A DNA stretch of 64,000 nucleotides from Notamacropus eugenii (lineage: Eukaryota; Chordata; Mammalia; Diprotodontia; Macropodidae), in NCBI RefSeq assembly GCF_028372415.1, contig NC_092875.1, positions 229,685,136-229,749,135 of the forward strand, in the 5' to 3' direction. Numbering within the stretch: the stretch's first letter is position 1; the number at the start of each line of letters is the position of its first letter. The notes below the pieces were generated by a model. The model ran no database searches. It was not told where the DNA came from and saw nothing but the letters and a program-made list of their open reading frames with translations. Made by a program: the position numbers and the translations under genes. Of this stretch, positions 1 to 11,253 are shown piece by piece.

Positions 1-1
1 C

Positions 2-558
2 TCCTGCTTACACAGAATCATTCCTGGGTTCATGTGCCAGGGTGGTGACTTCACATGCCATAATGGCACTGGTGGCAAGTCCATGTATGGGGAGAAATTT
101 GCTGATGAGAACTTCGTCCTGAAGCACACTGGTCCTGGCATCTTGTCCATGGCAAATGCTGGACCCAACACAAATGGCTCCCAGTTTTTCATCTGTATCG
201 TTAAGACTGATTGGTTGGATGGCAAGCATGTGGTCGTTGGCCAAGTGAAAGAATGCATGAACATAGTGGAAGCCATGGAGCATTTCCGTTCTGGGGATGG
301 CAAGACCAGCAAGAAGATCGCTACTGCTGACTGTGGACAGCTCTCATAAGTTTTTTTGTTTAGTTTTTTGTCTTAACCATCAAACCATTCCTCTGTAGCT
401 GGAGAGAGCACCCTCACATCCCATCTGCTATTACACCTGTAATCCTTGTGCTCTCGCTGCAATTCTCTTTGGATTTCATTTCCTTTTTCCTTCCACAAGT
501 CTGGCTAGACAACAGAGTTAAGTTTACGATTATGAAATAAAAACTAAAGTAAAAAAAA
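2..558 (+). pseudogene. PPIA (cyclophilin A) processed retrocopy, 5' part outside window
   Basis: An uninterrupted frame from the window edge to a TAA at 347-349 matches the C-terminal two thirds of cyclophilin A, from about residue 51 ([16 protein letters not shown]) to DCGQLS. There are no introns, although the parent gene has them here. The sequence after the stop follows the PPIA 3' UTR, with an AATAAA at 536-541 and an A-run at 551-558, which is the mark of an L1-mediated retrocopy. Peptidyl-prolyl isomerase residues in this part are kept (Arg55, Phe60, Gln63, Phe113, Trp121, His126 in human numbering). Substitutions such as FTCHNG for FTRHNG, VGQVKEC for FGKVKEG and HFRSGDG for RFGSRNG look like drift. 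No stop is visible, so it could be a recent pseudogene or an expressed retrogene. The missing first third and its promoter would decide. Confidence 0.92.
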
Positions 559-589
559 TGAAATGATCAGTATTAAAAATGTATGAGCT

Positions 590-850
590 GCCTTATGATT
601 TGATCAGAGACACACATTAATGGATGTCCAGAAAAAGGAAGTCCCCACTACAAATATATCCTTTTCCATTCTCTAATGGGTAAATGGCCAAAGGATAAGA
701 ATAGCTAGTTCTGGGGGAAAAGAAATACAAATTATCAATAACCATCTGAAGAAAAGCCTTGAATTGATGCTATCTTTTTAGATAACAATATGGTATCAAA
801 CAATAAAAGGAATCTTCCTAAAACAATCTTCCTAAGACAATTCAAATGGA
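590..850 (+). mobile_element. L1 LINE fragment
   Basis: Phrases such as ctctaatgggtaaatgg and ccaaaggataagaatagcta followed by acaaattatcaataac follow the end of L1 ORF2 ('..GQNEQFSEEEIKAINSH..' region). It is short and diverged, with fuzzy ends. Confidence 0.5.
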
Positions 851-934
851 AGTGATTCAGCTTCCTGGCATGACCCTGGTATACTGTTCAAGTTTCACAA
901 GCATACAACGATAAAATCAGCACAATTCTGTAGA

Positions 935-1545
935 CCTTCAGTCTGGTAGACAGTCTAATTCCTCTTCTCTCCCACACTTCCTTTAGTGCCTCCCAAATAA
1001 CAGCTAGCTCTGGCATTTTGTGTATCAACCTCATCATCTATGTGAATATCCTTGGAAAGTATACTGCCAGGGTAAGTGAACTTATCTACAGCATTCACAA
1101 TTTCTCCATTTGATGTAACCTTCAGCATTGGTTGGTGGAGAATCTGTTTTCTTGGTGGTGTTAAGCCAAAATTAGGACAAGCAGCAGAGAGACAATGCAT
1201 ACGTTGTTGCATATCAGCTTCAGAAGCTGCATTTAGTGCACAATCATCTCTAAACTATGACACAAACTCTCCCTCTACTTTACTCTTGGTTTGTAGCCTT
1301 TTCAAGTTAAATAATTTGCCCTCTGTGCAGTAGCCGACCTTCATGCCATATTTCATCCTTGTGGAAGGCGTCTGACAACACTGATAAAAACACCATGCTA
1401 AAAAGCATGGGAGCAAGCACACAGCCCAGCTTCTCTCCACTGGTGACTGGGAAAGCAAGAGAGCATTGGTCATCATCCACAACCCAGGCCAGACTTTATC
1501 TAAGATTTCGTAACTCACTTCTTAAACTAGTAAAGTATGTAGTAC
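935..1545 (-). mobile_element. Non-LTR reverse-transcriptase remnant (RTE/RTE-X-like)
   Basis: On the minus strand, pieces of a LINE reverse transcriptase can be read: around 1260-1330 a piece like EGKLFNLKRLQTKSK, then DCALNAASEADMQQRM near 1190-1250, then VNAVDKFTYPGSILSKD near 1030-1090. These follow the order of the RT thumb region in a widespread non-LTR clade (the 'FADD..FGLT..VDKFTYLGS' block). The frame is broken several times by stops and shifts. Clade assignment (RTE, RTE-X or a relative) is from memory and uncertain. Confidence 0.6.
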
Positions 1546-2235
1546 CTTAAGTGTAGTAGGCATTACATAAATATTTGTTGAGTTAAAATATGTTCAGGTT
1601 ATAATCTAAAATTTCTCTCGCTCCCCTCTGAACTAATTTGGATGGGAGTAGGTGGGTAATAGTCTTACTTAGGACAGTGAATGAATGTCTCTAATCTAGA
1701 GACCTCTGGGAAATCAGGTATAAGGAAGGTTTCTATGGCCTTTATCATCTTTTCTTCTTCCTTTCTTTCTGATTTAGTAACCAACAAAAACCTTCAAATA
1801 CACAAAGAATTTTAAAATACTGTACATCAAACCATAAATTTATTATTTACAGTAAATATAATATGTAAAAAGTATAAAACTATTTTAAAATGTATATCAC
1901 CTTTAACAAGATAGTAACAAAATTATCTTGGTGTGTGTGTGTCCTGATCTTTTTTCTTCTATGCATTTTTCTGGATTTTGTTACTGTCATTATTTGGATA
2001 AAGAGCCAGTCTTGAAGCCAAGAATTGATTCAAGTCTCATCTCTAACTGTATGACCCACCTTGGATATGCAACCCTTAGAAAAGTCACTTAACCTTGTAG
2101 CGTTCTGGGCAGATTTTAAAGAATATACATTGAATAGAAGTTGCCAACCTGCATTGGTAGAAGGCATTTACTTGCCCAGGAGTACTCAAATACCAAAGAA
2201 GTCAAAGGTCTAGTTCCTGTCCTTATCCTATTATT
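1546..2235. other. Gene-free stretch, AT-rich
   Basis: No exon or RNA gene recognised. It contains a short (GT)n run near 1931-1942 and a weak MIR-like phrase at 2015-2110 (loss of most of the tRNA head). Confidence 0.5.
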
Positions 2236-2239
2236 ATTT

Positions 2240-2430
2240 ATGAGTCAGTGTGACACAGTGGAGGGCAATCAGTAGGAACTGAGTTCAAATTCCACCCTGG
2301 ATAGGATAAGATTCTACTGACATCACTATAGTTTTAATTTCTGCTAGTTCGTGGCAAAGAAAGCTGGATTTGGAATCAGAGCTTATGGGTTTGAATCCCC
2401 ACTCTGACACTCACTACTTGCATGACCGTG
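2240..2430 (+). repeat. MIR fragments (two, tandem)
   Basis: Two plus-strand pieces of tRNA-type MIR body: the first has gacacagtgg and gagttcaaattcc, and the second has tggaatcagagc, gggtttgaatcccc and cactcactacttgcatgacc. The second stops where the minus-strand SINE begins. Confidence 0.55.
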
Positions 2431-2439
2431 GCCTCTAAA

Positions 2440-2690
2440 GTTCCTTTTTGGTTTGAGTTGTTTCGGCTGTGACCCCACTTGGGGTTTTCTTGGCAAAGAT
2501 ACTGGAGTGTTTTGCCATTTCCTTCTCCAGATCATTTTACAGATGAGGAAACTGGGGCAAACAGGGTTAAGTGACTTGTCTAAGGTCATATAGCTAATAA
2601 GTGTCTGAGGCTGAATTTGAAATCGGGAAGATGAATTTTCCTGACTCCAGGCCTAGCACTCTTTCCACTCTGCCACCTAATTGACCTAAG
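2440..2690 (-). mobile_element. Marsupial tRNA-derived SINE with RTE-like tail
   Basis: This is a near-full reverse copy of the SINE seen elsewhere in the window. On the plus strand it reads tail first (gaccccacttggggtttt, cttggcaaagatactgg), then the middle (gaggaaactggggcaaacag), then the tRNA-like head (ctttccactctgccacctaa). The head is a pol III promoter remnant and not a tRNA gene. Confidence 0.85.
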
Positions 2691-2699
2691 GCTGCCTCA

Positions 2700-4290
2700 G
2701 ACCTCTGATTTAACGAACCTAAGTCCTTCATGGTCTATAGAAAAAGAAGTAGCTAGTCTTTCCTAAGCCATTATCAGAAAAACCTGCTGGAGCCTTTGCC
2801 TCTAGATGGCATGGGGATCTGCATCTGATCATATATGGAAGGCAACAGGGGACTCAGGAAGTCCTTGATTATGAGGTCAAGGGACATTCAGTGGAATTGT
2901 TTGGATGAGGGAAATGGTAACACTAGTATTTTAGGAAAATTCATCTGGAGGTAGAAATTCATTCATTGATGTCCACCGACTCTAAAGACCAACTTTCAAT
3001 TATTAGATCCCAAGATTAAAAACACTTAAAAGGTCTAACACTAAAAAATCAGACACAGAGAACATTTAATTTCCTTTAACTGAAACTGGTGTCTGATTTT
3101 TTTCTTTGGAAAGGCATTGACAGGCCCTGACATGGACTTTTTGGTTGGAAAAATGCTGACCACAGCAATGATGTAGACTATTAAGAGGACAGAATGCAGG
3201 GAAATGATATGACTCCAAAGGGGATGTGGAAAACCATAATGGGGATGTGGATAGTAGGAACTGAGGGAAGAAACCACACTGTGGGCTTCTATTTGTGAAC
3301 CACTACTTTCCTCCCATCCCCAAAGTTCAATGAAGAATAACTTCCCAGATTGTTGATTTTAAAATTTTAACCACTGAGTGTGAAGTGGTTAAATATGCAA
3401 TAAATATGCAAAATAGCCCAAGTAAACATGCCTAACCAATGCAAAAAAGTATTTGCACCTATCTTTACTTTTAAAGGTTAACATTCTGCATCAAGCAAAA
3501 TAAATCTATTGTTCACCTACAGATACTATGCTTCTCATGTCAATAGGGTCAAAGATAAATTATTTTTCAGGCATGGTGATGGCTTTAGATTTATGCTGAG
3601 TTAGCCGCCCTCCCTGGGCTGGTCCCCCTTGTGATCAGTATCATGCATCTGAGATAGCATGAGACTGGAATCATGGGTGCAATCTATGACCTCTGAACTT
3701 CCCTATGAGAAATTAACCGGCCGATTCTACGATCAGATCTTATCTAAGTTTCCTAAGCAGGGTCAGGATTGACCAGCAGCTCTATCGTTACTGACTTTTT
3801 TGTTGAGTGATAGTCTCACCATTCTACTGTTTTCCAATCTTTCCTATTTTTGTCCTATTTTCCTAGTTTTCCATTTGGAGTCTAACTCAAGGTCCTCCTC
3901 TTGTGTAAATGGTGTCTACCCCCTAATTGGCACTTGCCACTATTTCTGGATTCTAAGTACGTGAGATCTTCTTTCTCCCAATTATTATATGTAGTCAAAC
4001 ACATTCTCTTCACTTCTTCCACTGACATCTCTCTAGGTATACCATGCAACTTAAAAGCTAACAAGTATTCAATGGCATGTAAAAAACTGCTCTAACCAGG
4101 TCAACATTGGAAACATTCTTCACAAAGGCTCAAATGTTGGGAACATGTTACAAAAATTTTATTTTCTAGGTAGATGTGCAAATGAGCTTTAGATAATTGT
4201 CTTGAATGGACAAATCACTATTGGCCAAATCCAAAGGATTTATAGTAGAGACAGTTTTAAAAAGAAAACACAAGAGTAATAGATTCATCC
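2700..4290. other. Gene-free stretch
   Basis: No coding exon recognised. A segment at about 3,600-3,800 has unusual content, with a 12-base match to the 5S rRNA internal promoter; it is listed under findings. The rest is unassigned, AT-rich DNA. Confidence 0.5.
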
Positions 4291-4299
4291 ATTCACATA

Positions 4300-4765
4300 T
4301 TTATATACTAGCCACTGTGATATGCATGAGGCATGCAAGCAATGAACTAGACAGTGTCCCTGACAGCAGCTTAATCTGGTAGAAGATGAGAGAGGAACAA
4401 AAAGAACTTGTTTACAAATTAGAATTCCTAGCAGCATAGAGAGCTATCGAGTGCTACGAGATAACTGAGAAGAAATTGATTCCAGCATGGAGGGATCAAA
4501 GGAGGCTTCAAGCACCTAAACTGTACCTTAAAGGATTCATAGGCTATCAATATATGGAGATGAGAAACAAATAGTTCATTTTAATTTTAGGGAATGATTT
4601 GAGCCAAGAGGCACAAGGAAGAAAACATGAATTTGGGGAACAGATCATAGTGCTGTTAATCTGGAGCACAGAACATATAAAAGAAGCAGTATAAGATAAA
4701 GATAGGTTGGAATCAGACTATGGAAGGCCTTGAATATCAGGGTAAATTATCATGAAGTGCATTAC
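4300..4765 (-). mobile_element. L2 LINE 3' region, reverse orientation
   Basis: The plus strand shows the reversed L2 3' signature: a 'gtgccaggcactgtgc' relative at 4310-4360, then 'ggaggcttca' and 'ggaaggccttgaat' near 4720. It is strongly diverged. Confidence 0.5.
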
Positions 4766-4769
4766 AAAT

Positions 4770-5750
4770 ATTTTGAGAAATAGCTATTAATTCAAATATT
4801 ACCTATGTAATAAAATATTTGAAACTTTATTTTAAAATACAAATGTATACTTTAAGCATTCCACGTCCTCTACATTCTGGTTACCCTTTTGTTGCCATCC
4901 TGCCAAGTAGGATGGATTTCCAGCAACAACTTGTTCCTTTGGCTTCGATGTCCTCTATCTTTCCTTCAACTACTCTGAGAGTTATTGGTTTGATCACCAG
5001 CCCATTGTCTGGATTGCACATTGTCCTCTAGCAATGCCAGTTCCCTTTGACTCATTCAGCATCATTTCCTTTTTTTTTGAACAGGAATAGCATACCAGAA
5101 CAATCTATAGCTATGATAAAAGTCTTTTGTTTATCCTGGTAGTGATAAGAGTATAAGCAGCAACTGGACAGTACCAAAGAACTGAAATCATCTCATAAAT
5201 TTTACTTCTTGGGAGGAAGATTTAGGAGGAAAAAACAGTTTGAAAAAAGCCACCTGTTATATATAACAGAAATTGTTAGCAAAATACCACTCCACTTACT
5301 TATCCAGAGATTTTCTAACAGCCTCAAATTAACAAAACAGCCCAAACCTCTAATAAGTTTAAAGACCCCTTAGTGCCTGAAACAGCTGTAACCAAATCTC
5401 TGTTTTGCATTTTATCCCTTAGGGTGTCAATTTGAGTCTTGTTGATTCATTTAACTCATAATTACTTTTTTTTAAAAAAATATGAACACAAGAAATTTGT
5501 ACAGAAAAAGTATCAAAGACAAAATTCTATTTACTGAATATACGCTATATCTCTAACATCAGATTTCATTCAAGGGAAAAAAATACGTACATGCACTGAC
5601 CAGATATAAATGATACTCAGATTTTACACAAGTTAGATGGTGGGTGGGGGCAAAGTAGTTTATAAATTACTTATAAACATACAGTTTATGTTCAGACCAA
5701 TTTGTATTCTATAATCTTTGCTAATGTACAAATATCTTTACAAAATTAAT
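4770..5750. other. Gene-free stretch
   Basis: Nothing recognised. The part at 4,850-5,060 is less AT-rich than its surroundings but has no coding signature or known repeat that I can name. Confidence 0.4.
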
Positions 5751-5754
5751 ACAC

Positions 5755-5872
5755 AATTACCTTTATTTTTACATAAATTTATTTATATAATTATATATTA
5801 TATTTTATAATTTATTTATATTTTATATATTATATATAATTAATAATATAAAATTATTAAATAATTTATTTA
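5755..5872. repeat. AT-rich low-complexity tract
   Basis: About 110 bases of almost only A and T in overlapping TTTATAT/ATTATAT units. Confidence 0.85.
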
Positions 5873-5999
5873 TCTCATTCTTAAGAAGTTTGGCTAATCC
5901 AAAGAGTCACTGCAATTGGTATAATTGTTCACCCTGTGACACAACTGCTAGACTCATACCACTATAGAGATGGGGATAAAAAAAAAGAGTAGAACTCCT

Positions 6000-6430
6000 C
6001 ATATGTACAAAAACACTTATATAAGGTCTTTTTTCTAATAGGAAAGAACTGTAAATTAAGGGAATGCTCAAAAATTGGGAAATAGCTAAACAAGCTATGG
6101 TCTATGAATGTTTTATATTTGCTGCTCTTTACCTTTACATTGTAGACAATTGCTTATTACTTTACTGGCTCTGCTTACTCCATTTTGTATCAGTTCATTT
6201 AAGTCTTTACATGCTTCTCTGTAATCATCATTTCTTTCTGCACAGTAACATTCATGCTTCATGACTGGTTAGCCATTCCCTAGGCAATGAGCATCTATCT
6301 TGTTTCCTATTCTTTGCTAACACAAAAATGCTAACATAAATATTTATCTGTACATGGAGCTTTTTTGTTAATGACCTTCTCAGGGCATATGCCTAACAGC
6401 CAGACCTTTGAGCCAAAGACCAGATTATTA
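6000..6430. mobile_element. L1 3' end pieces in opposite orientations
   Basis: A plus-strand piece (about 6,060-6,115, with gggaaatagctaaacaag and ggtctatgaatg) is followed by a minus-strand piece (about 6,120-6,420, with ctgcttactccattttg, ttagccattccctaggcaat and gccagacctttgagccaaag). Both come from the same part of the L1 3' UTR. Two separate insertions or an L1 5' inversion would both give this pattern. Confidence 0.5.
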
Positions 6431-6479
6431 CAATAAGATTTATGGGATTCTGAACAACTCTTGAAGTCTCATTAAAAAT

Positions 6480-6704
6480 CCCCAAGAATGTACAACTGGC
6501 ATGTTACTGTTGCTGTAATAATACACAATTTGTCCAGTAAGTAGCTAGAGAGTTTGCTTTTATTGTGTTTATAACCAGGAAAGGTCATTAAAGGCAAAGT
6601 GTGATGATGTATATTTCTAAAAATGGTCAGCATACACTATGCTATCAATGAAATGTTAGGTAAATAAATCTTTCTCTGGTCAAGCCAAAAAAAAAAAAAA
6701 AAAG
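6480..6704 (+). mobile_element. Retroposed 3' end with poly(A) tail, source unknown
   Basis: An AATAAA at 6663-6668 is followed 18 bases later by 18 A residues (6687-6704). That is the layout of a cleaved, polyadenylated transcript copied back into the genome. I do not recognise the parent in the preceding 200 bases, and the 5' limit is a guess. Confidence 0.4.
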
Positions 6705-6719
6705 GAAACAGCTCTCCAC

Positions 6720-7955
6720 ACACTCTCCACACAAGATGAATTTCCCTAGGAAGTCTAGTGAAAATGGCTGCAAACATATGAAGTGAAGGAAGAGGACTAG
6801 TCACATTCTAACTGAAAAACATAGCTGAGTTTGATTCAGATTGATCTGCATTTGCTTTATTTCTGAGCACTAAACATGCATCTCTCAGTGGTCAATGTTC
6901 TTCCAATAATTTCATCATTTCACCCTGATGGCTTTTATAACCTATCCATCAGTCCTCTTGTTGCAGTATCAATAAGGGAAACACTATGTAGTTTTGGCAC
7001 AGGTCCCTCTTGTTTAGATGCATTCAGTGAAACAGCTTTTCTAGGCTCCATATGGATCAATTCATTTTCTTTGGGCATTTCAAATACACACCTTAATCTG
7101 GCATCCATTAGTTCATTGGATTTTACTTCTTTCCACCCAATCTCCACAACTGATGTGTTTCATGAAGCAAAAATAGTCCTCACTATGAACTTGCATTTAC
7201 TGCTCTCATTTGGACCACAGTCAAAAGGCATTACAGACTTTGTTAGTCAACACTGGATCAATAATTCTACTGCTCAGCTGTAGCCTTTAATTTGAAACAT
7301 ACTTTTCTGCCTGACAGAATTCAAAGCTTCATAGTGACTACATCTATGAAGGGGCCTTTAAATCTGAGGTCTGTGAATAGGTCCGAGATCAGGTTCTGTA
7401 CATGCCTTGCCATGGTCCCAAAAAGCAGGTGTCATCAGACAGACAGTGAAGGAGGGGACATGTCATTTTTTTAAACCACATTTCTTATGACTTCCTTTGT
7501 TTTGCATAATGCCTTGTTTCCAATGTGCTATAGCCTTTTTGAGCTTATTGTAAAGCTTTCCTTTATAGGAACTTTCCAGGAAACTCCATTTTCCATCAGT
7601 GGCTCTCCTTAGTTTTGACTCCACAGAACATGTCTCCCCCAGGATGTGCTGATCACCTAAAATCTGAACACCATGAAGACTGACTCATCTTTGGATATTC
7701 AGCACCTTCTCAATCTCTCAGCTACCTCTCCCTATTATTGGAGGGAGAGAGAGTGGTACATGAAACTCCTCCCAATGCCTTCCTTTATGGAGGGTTTAGA
7801 ACTTTCCATTCCATCATTTAGTAATTCTCCATTTTCCAGGTGCTGCTGTTCCAGGGAACATCCTACCACTTGGCAGCACATGACTCCAGCTTGTCAGCTT
7901 CCTTTTGTGAATTACCTTCCTCCATCTTCCTCCATCCTTCCTCCTTCCTTCCTGT
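6720..7955. other. Unassigned stretch with overlapping open frames
   Basis: A 135-codon plus frame (6876-7283) and a 70-codon minus frame (6935-7147) overlap. No splice structure, homologue or repeat was recognised. Treated as non-coding until shown otherwise. Confidence 0.35.
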
Positions 7956-7959
7956 AAGC

Positions 7960-8065
7960 TCCCTGAGGGCAAGAACGATCTTTCTTTTTCTTATTTGTAT
8001 CCCCAATACTTAGTACACTATCTGGCACATATTATGCATTTAACAAATGTATACTAAATTGAGAT
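7960..8065 (+). mobile_element. L2 LINE 3' tail
   Basis: Typical L2 end: gtaagctccctgagggcaag, then gtatccccaatacttagtac, then ctggcacatattatgc and a short terminal repeat. Confidence 0.75.
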
Positions 8066-8509
8066 ATTATGAACCACTTACCCTCCAAATGATTGTCAAT
8101 TTCAATTCTTCAAAGGTTGTAGTGTTTCATTATTCTCAACCATATAAAACCACCAGAAAAAAAAAGATGGACCTTTTTCTCAAAGAGAAACTTAGAGTCA
8201 TTAAAATAAATTTCAATTTCACAAAAGCAATCCAGTTCATTTTCCTCCTCCTGTTCAGTTCTGGGTCCAACCTATTGTCTGTTTGCAGTATCTGTGATAC
8301 AGATATATAGAAGCAAATGAATTTTGACAGGTGTTCATCTAACTGTTTATTGTAATGTAGACAATATGTGTTCTTCATCCACTTAGTTTCTGATGACAAT
8401 ACCCAATGTAATATCATAGAATGCGGTATAATACTTGACTGAACTGGTCAAGCTACAGTACACCCAAAAGCCAGCCTCAACTTGACTTTCTACTTCTGCT
8501 TATTTCTCT

Positions 8510-8750
8510 ATTTCTGATACTACCCAAATAACTATAGAATGCTATACCAAATTATTAAAAGGCTATTTAATGAGCCAAAACAACAAATTCATTTGGAGGA
8601 AATAAAGTAGGGAAAAGGCTCTACCATATCTCAAACTATTCTAACAGCAATAATTATCAAAATTATCTCTTGCTGGATGAAAGAAGAAAGTAGATCAATG
8701 GAACAGACTAGATAAGCAAGCTAGAAACAGGCAAAAATTCCTACTGCAAA
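8510..8750 (+). mobile_element. L1 ORF2 C-terminal fragment
   Basis: Phrases such as aaattcatttggaggaa, tctcaaactattctaa, agcaataattatcaaaatt and gtagatcaatggaacaga match the end of L1 ORF2 (the QIS..K..AI.K..YW..RQVDQWNR region). Confidence 0.65.
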
Positions 8751-9550
8751 AATTACTTATTTTATAAAATCATAATTTTCATAACCAGAAGGAGACTATA
8801 GATCTAATCTCTCTGCTGTCCCCTTCATTTTAAGATGTGAAAAGTAGTTTTTTCTATGTAATTTAAAATTGAAATACTGCCAGGCGAACTGAAAAAAGCC
8901 TCACCCTGAGGCAAAATAAAAAGCCTATCTTGCTTCATTACATCTGATTTGTCTTCCTCTCAAGAGACAAGTATAATTATATTCCTTCCTTTCATGAGGT
9001 CTTTTCTCCATAAAATTTACATGGTAGTAGTATACTTAAAAACAGACAAATTTAGGCTCAAACAGAACAAAGAATATCTGAAGGAAAGCATTTGTAATTT
9101 TAAAAAAAAAGATAAGCAATATGAGACAATTTTTAAGGGATGCCATTCTGCATGGTACAAGGTGGTATCCAAAATAATGCTAATTTCTATAAGAACAAAA
9201 AAATATTATACCAGATAAGCAAATATGGCCCAACAGTTCCATCTACTGGAGGATGTAATATAACTTTAGACATATTTCAATTATGCCTGAATATAACTTT
9301 TACAGCTGAAAAGCGTTTCAGTTGCCAATGAAAATAAACACTTAAAATTTTTGTTTTGATAAGACAACTGGACAACCAAATAAAATTTCATCCTGTGAGG
9401 TATATTCCCTAAGAAACTGATGCTGAAAAACATGTAAATTTGAAACTGAAAACATACTACTTTATAGTATCTATGCCAACGATATTACAGAGCCACTGGT
9501 GGCTAAATTAACATTTGCAAAGAAAAATAGAAAAATATTGTAACAAATAA
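8751..9550. other. Gene-free stretch
   Basis: AT-rich intergenic DNA with no recognisable exon, RNA gene or repeat. Confidence 0.4.
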
Positions 9551-9554
9551 TAGA

Positions 9555-9748
9555 CATCACAGATTTAGAGCTGAAAAGAACCTTAAGAAATCATCTGGTC
9601 CAATTCTCTCACTTTACAGATGGTGAAACAGGTCCAGAGGGGCTCAGTGGTTTGCTTAAGATCATGTAGGTAGTAAGAGTCAGAATTTGAACCCAAATCT
9701 CTGACTCCAAATTCAAAATGCTTTTCATTATACCTCTCTGCCTTTCTA
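9555..9748 (-). repeat. MIR-family SINE, reverse
   Basis: Reads gatttagagctgaaaaga, then ccaattctctcactttacag and atggtgaaacaggtccagag, then ttgaacccaaatctctgact, ending in the reversed head near tacctctctgcc. Confidence 0.75.
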
Positions 9749-9749
9749 A

Positions 9750-10780
9750 TTAAAAAAAAAAATGAAAAAAGATGTTAGAGTCAGAATATTATCATGGTGA
9801 TTATTATGGACATACCTTCATGGTCTTTATAAGTTGGCATCTTTCACTATTATGTCCTATTTCGTTACAAAACTTACAGCTTTCTTTTTCCTTAATAATA
9901 TATATGCATCAAAGAAAAGTTTACTTATGCTTTCCAGTCATGATTAGGGCTTTGGCTCACAAAAAGGAATAAGGACAGAGATTTTAAGATAACAGATGTT
10001 TTTAAGCTATACATAAGAGTAAGGAAATGAAAAGAATACAGATAGACTATTCTGCAAAGCAGCAAGGAAAATATAAAACAGGTGCTTTAGATGGAATAAT
10101 TTAGAGACTTACCTTAGAGTCAAAAACTATGGCAACTGCACAGAGCTGTCTTTGAAAGGTGTCATCATGCAAAGCTGCATGTACAAATGTCTCATGCAAT
10201 CAGTTTTTCAAGGATGAGGACTTTTGAAACAGAACATAGCCAACTTAATTTGACTGCTGGAAATCTTGGAACTTTTCTCCCTATTCTTTCCCAAATCACT
10301 GCTCAACATACATTGCCTAAAAAATTGGCCTGCATTTCCTTAAGTCCTAATGCTAACTTCATGTAGGGTAAGGAAGTCTTTTCTGAAGGTCATGGGAGGC
10401 CAAGAGGAATTGCTTATTCTTGCCCAAGACTGTTTATCCCATTCCTCTTCCCTGAAATGGCCTCAGCTGATCTCATGAATATGTATTGAGCTGGAAGGAA
10501 AGGAAGGCCAGATTTTAACATGAGCAAGGCCAGGTGTACTAAAACATGGAAGGCAGAGGTACACAGAGCTTCAGTCCCTAGGACAAAAAACTCTTACATA
10601 CCCAGAATTCAGATTGAGAAAGGGATTCTGTTTGTGATATTAGTATGCAAATCTTCAGTGCATGTAAAAGAGAACCTAATGTAGGATATTTAACATAAGA
10701 GTAAAAAAGGTCACCCACTTCTAATATATTCTTTTCTGGTCAGAAATATTTTCAGTTAAAAACCAAAAACCACAATTCAG
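9750..10780. other. Gene-free stretch downstream of PSMG2
   Basis: No exon recognised and no clear repeat. This interval lies beyond the likely PSMG2 polyadenylation site. Confidence 0.4.
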
Positions 10781-10802
10781 TCAATAATTTCTTAAGAAAA
10801 AG

Positions 10803-10808
10803 TTTATT
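10803..10808 (-). terminator. PSMG2: PSMG2 candidate poly(A) signal
   Basis: AATAAA on the minus strand, about 350 bases beyond the PSMG2 stop codon. An ATTAAA variant lies nearer, at 11,004-11,009. Which one is used cannot be seen from sequence alone. Confidence 0.55.
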
Positions 10809-11157
10809 CTACAAAATTTATACTTGTTATATATGATGAAAGTCAGGATGACTATTATTCTATTTCTTTGAAATTTTCTGTCATATTGACATAATACAAA
10901 TCCTTAGATAAATTATTGGATGGTTGTATTTGGTAATTCATTATTTCAGGACACAAGAGCTATCCTGGATAGAGGGCTGTGCTTGCAGTCAAGAAGAACT
11001 AGGTTTAATGTCTATCTCATACTGGCTGCAGAAGAAACTTGATCTCTCACTGTTGTATGTGACCTTCTAAAGATTACAGCTCCTCACAGGTACGACCCCC
11101 AACCTTGCGGACAGACATAACAGTATTGTCAGAGCCACTATGAGCAGCGACAAATAA

Positions 11158-11253
11158 TCAAAAAAGCGCAGGAGGAAGGCCACTACCAAAGAGCAATCTC
11201 CAAGAACTTGGCATTTTCCACTGGGAAACAGATGTTGTGGGGTCACTGCACTC
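11158..11253 (-). CDS. PSMG2: PSMG2 coding exon 7 (terminal)
   Basis: Encodes ECSDPTTSVSQWKMPSSW and RLLFGSGLPPALF, then TGA at 11158-11160 (residues 235-265). The acceptor is tttttaaatccag. The first few residues vary from human (KPLSDDPTV), while the SSWRLLFGSGLPPALF tail is identical. Confidence 0.95.
   Translation of the reverse strand, partial: ECSDPTTSVSQWKMPSSWRLLFGSGLPPALF

Noticed and set aside
5755-5872. Matrix-attachment or origin signal in the AT tract
   Set aside because: Only base composition supports it, which is not enough.
560-10780. PTPN2 exons expected beyond PSMG2
   Set aside because: Looked for and not found; the interval is repeats and unassigned DNA.
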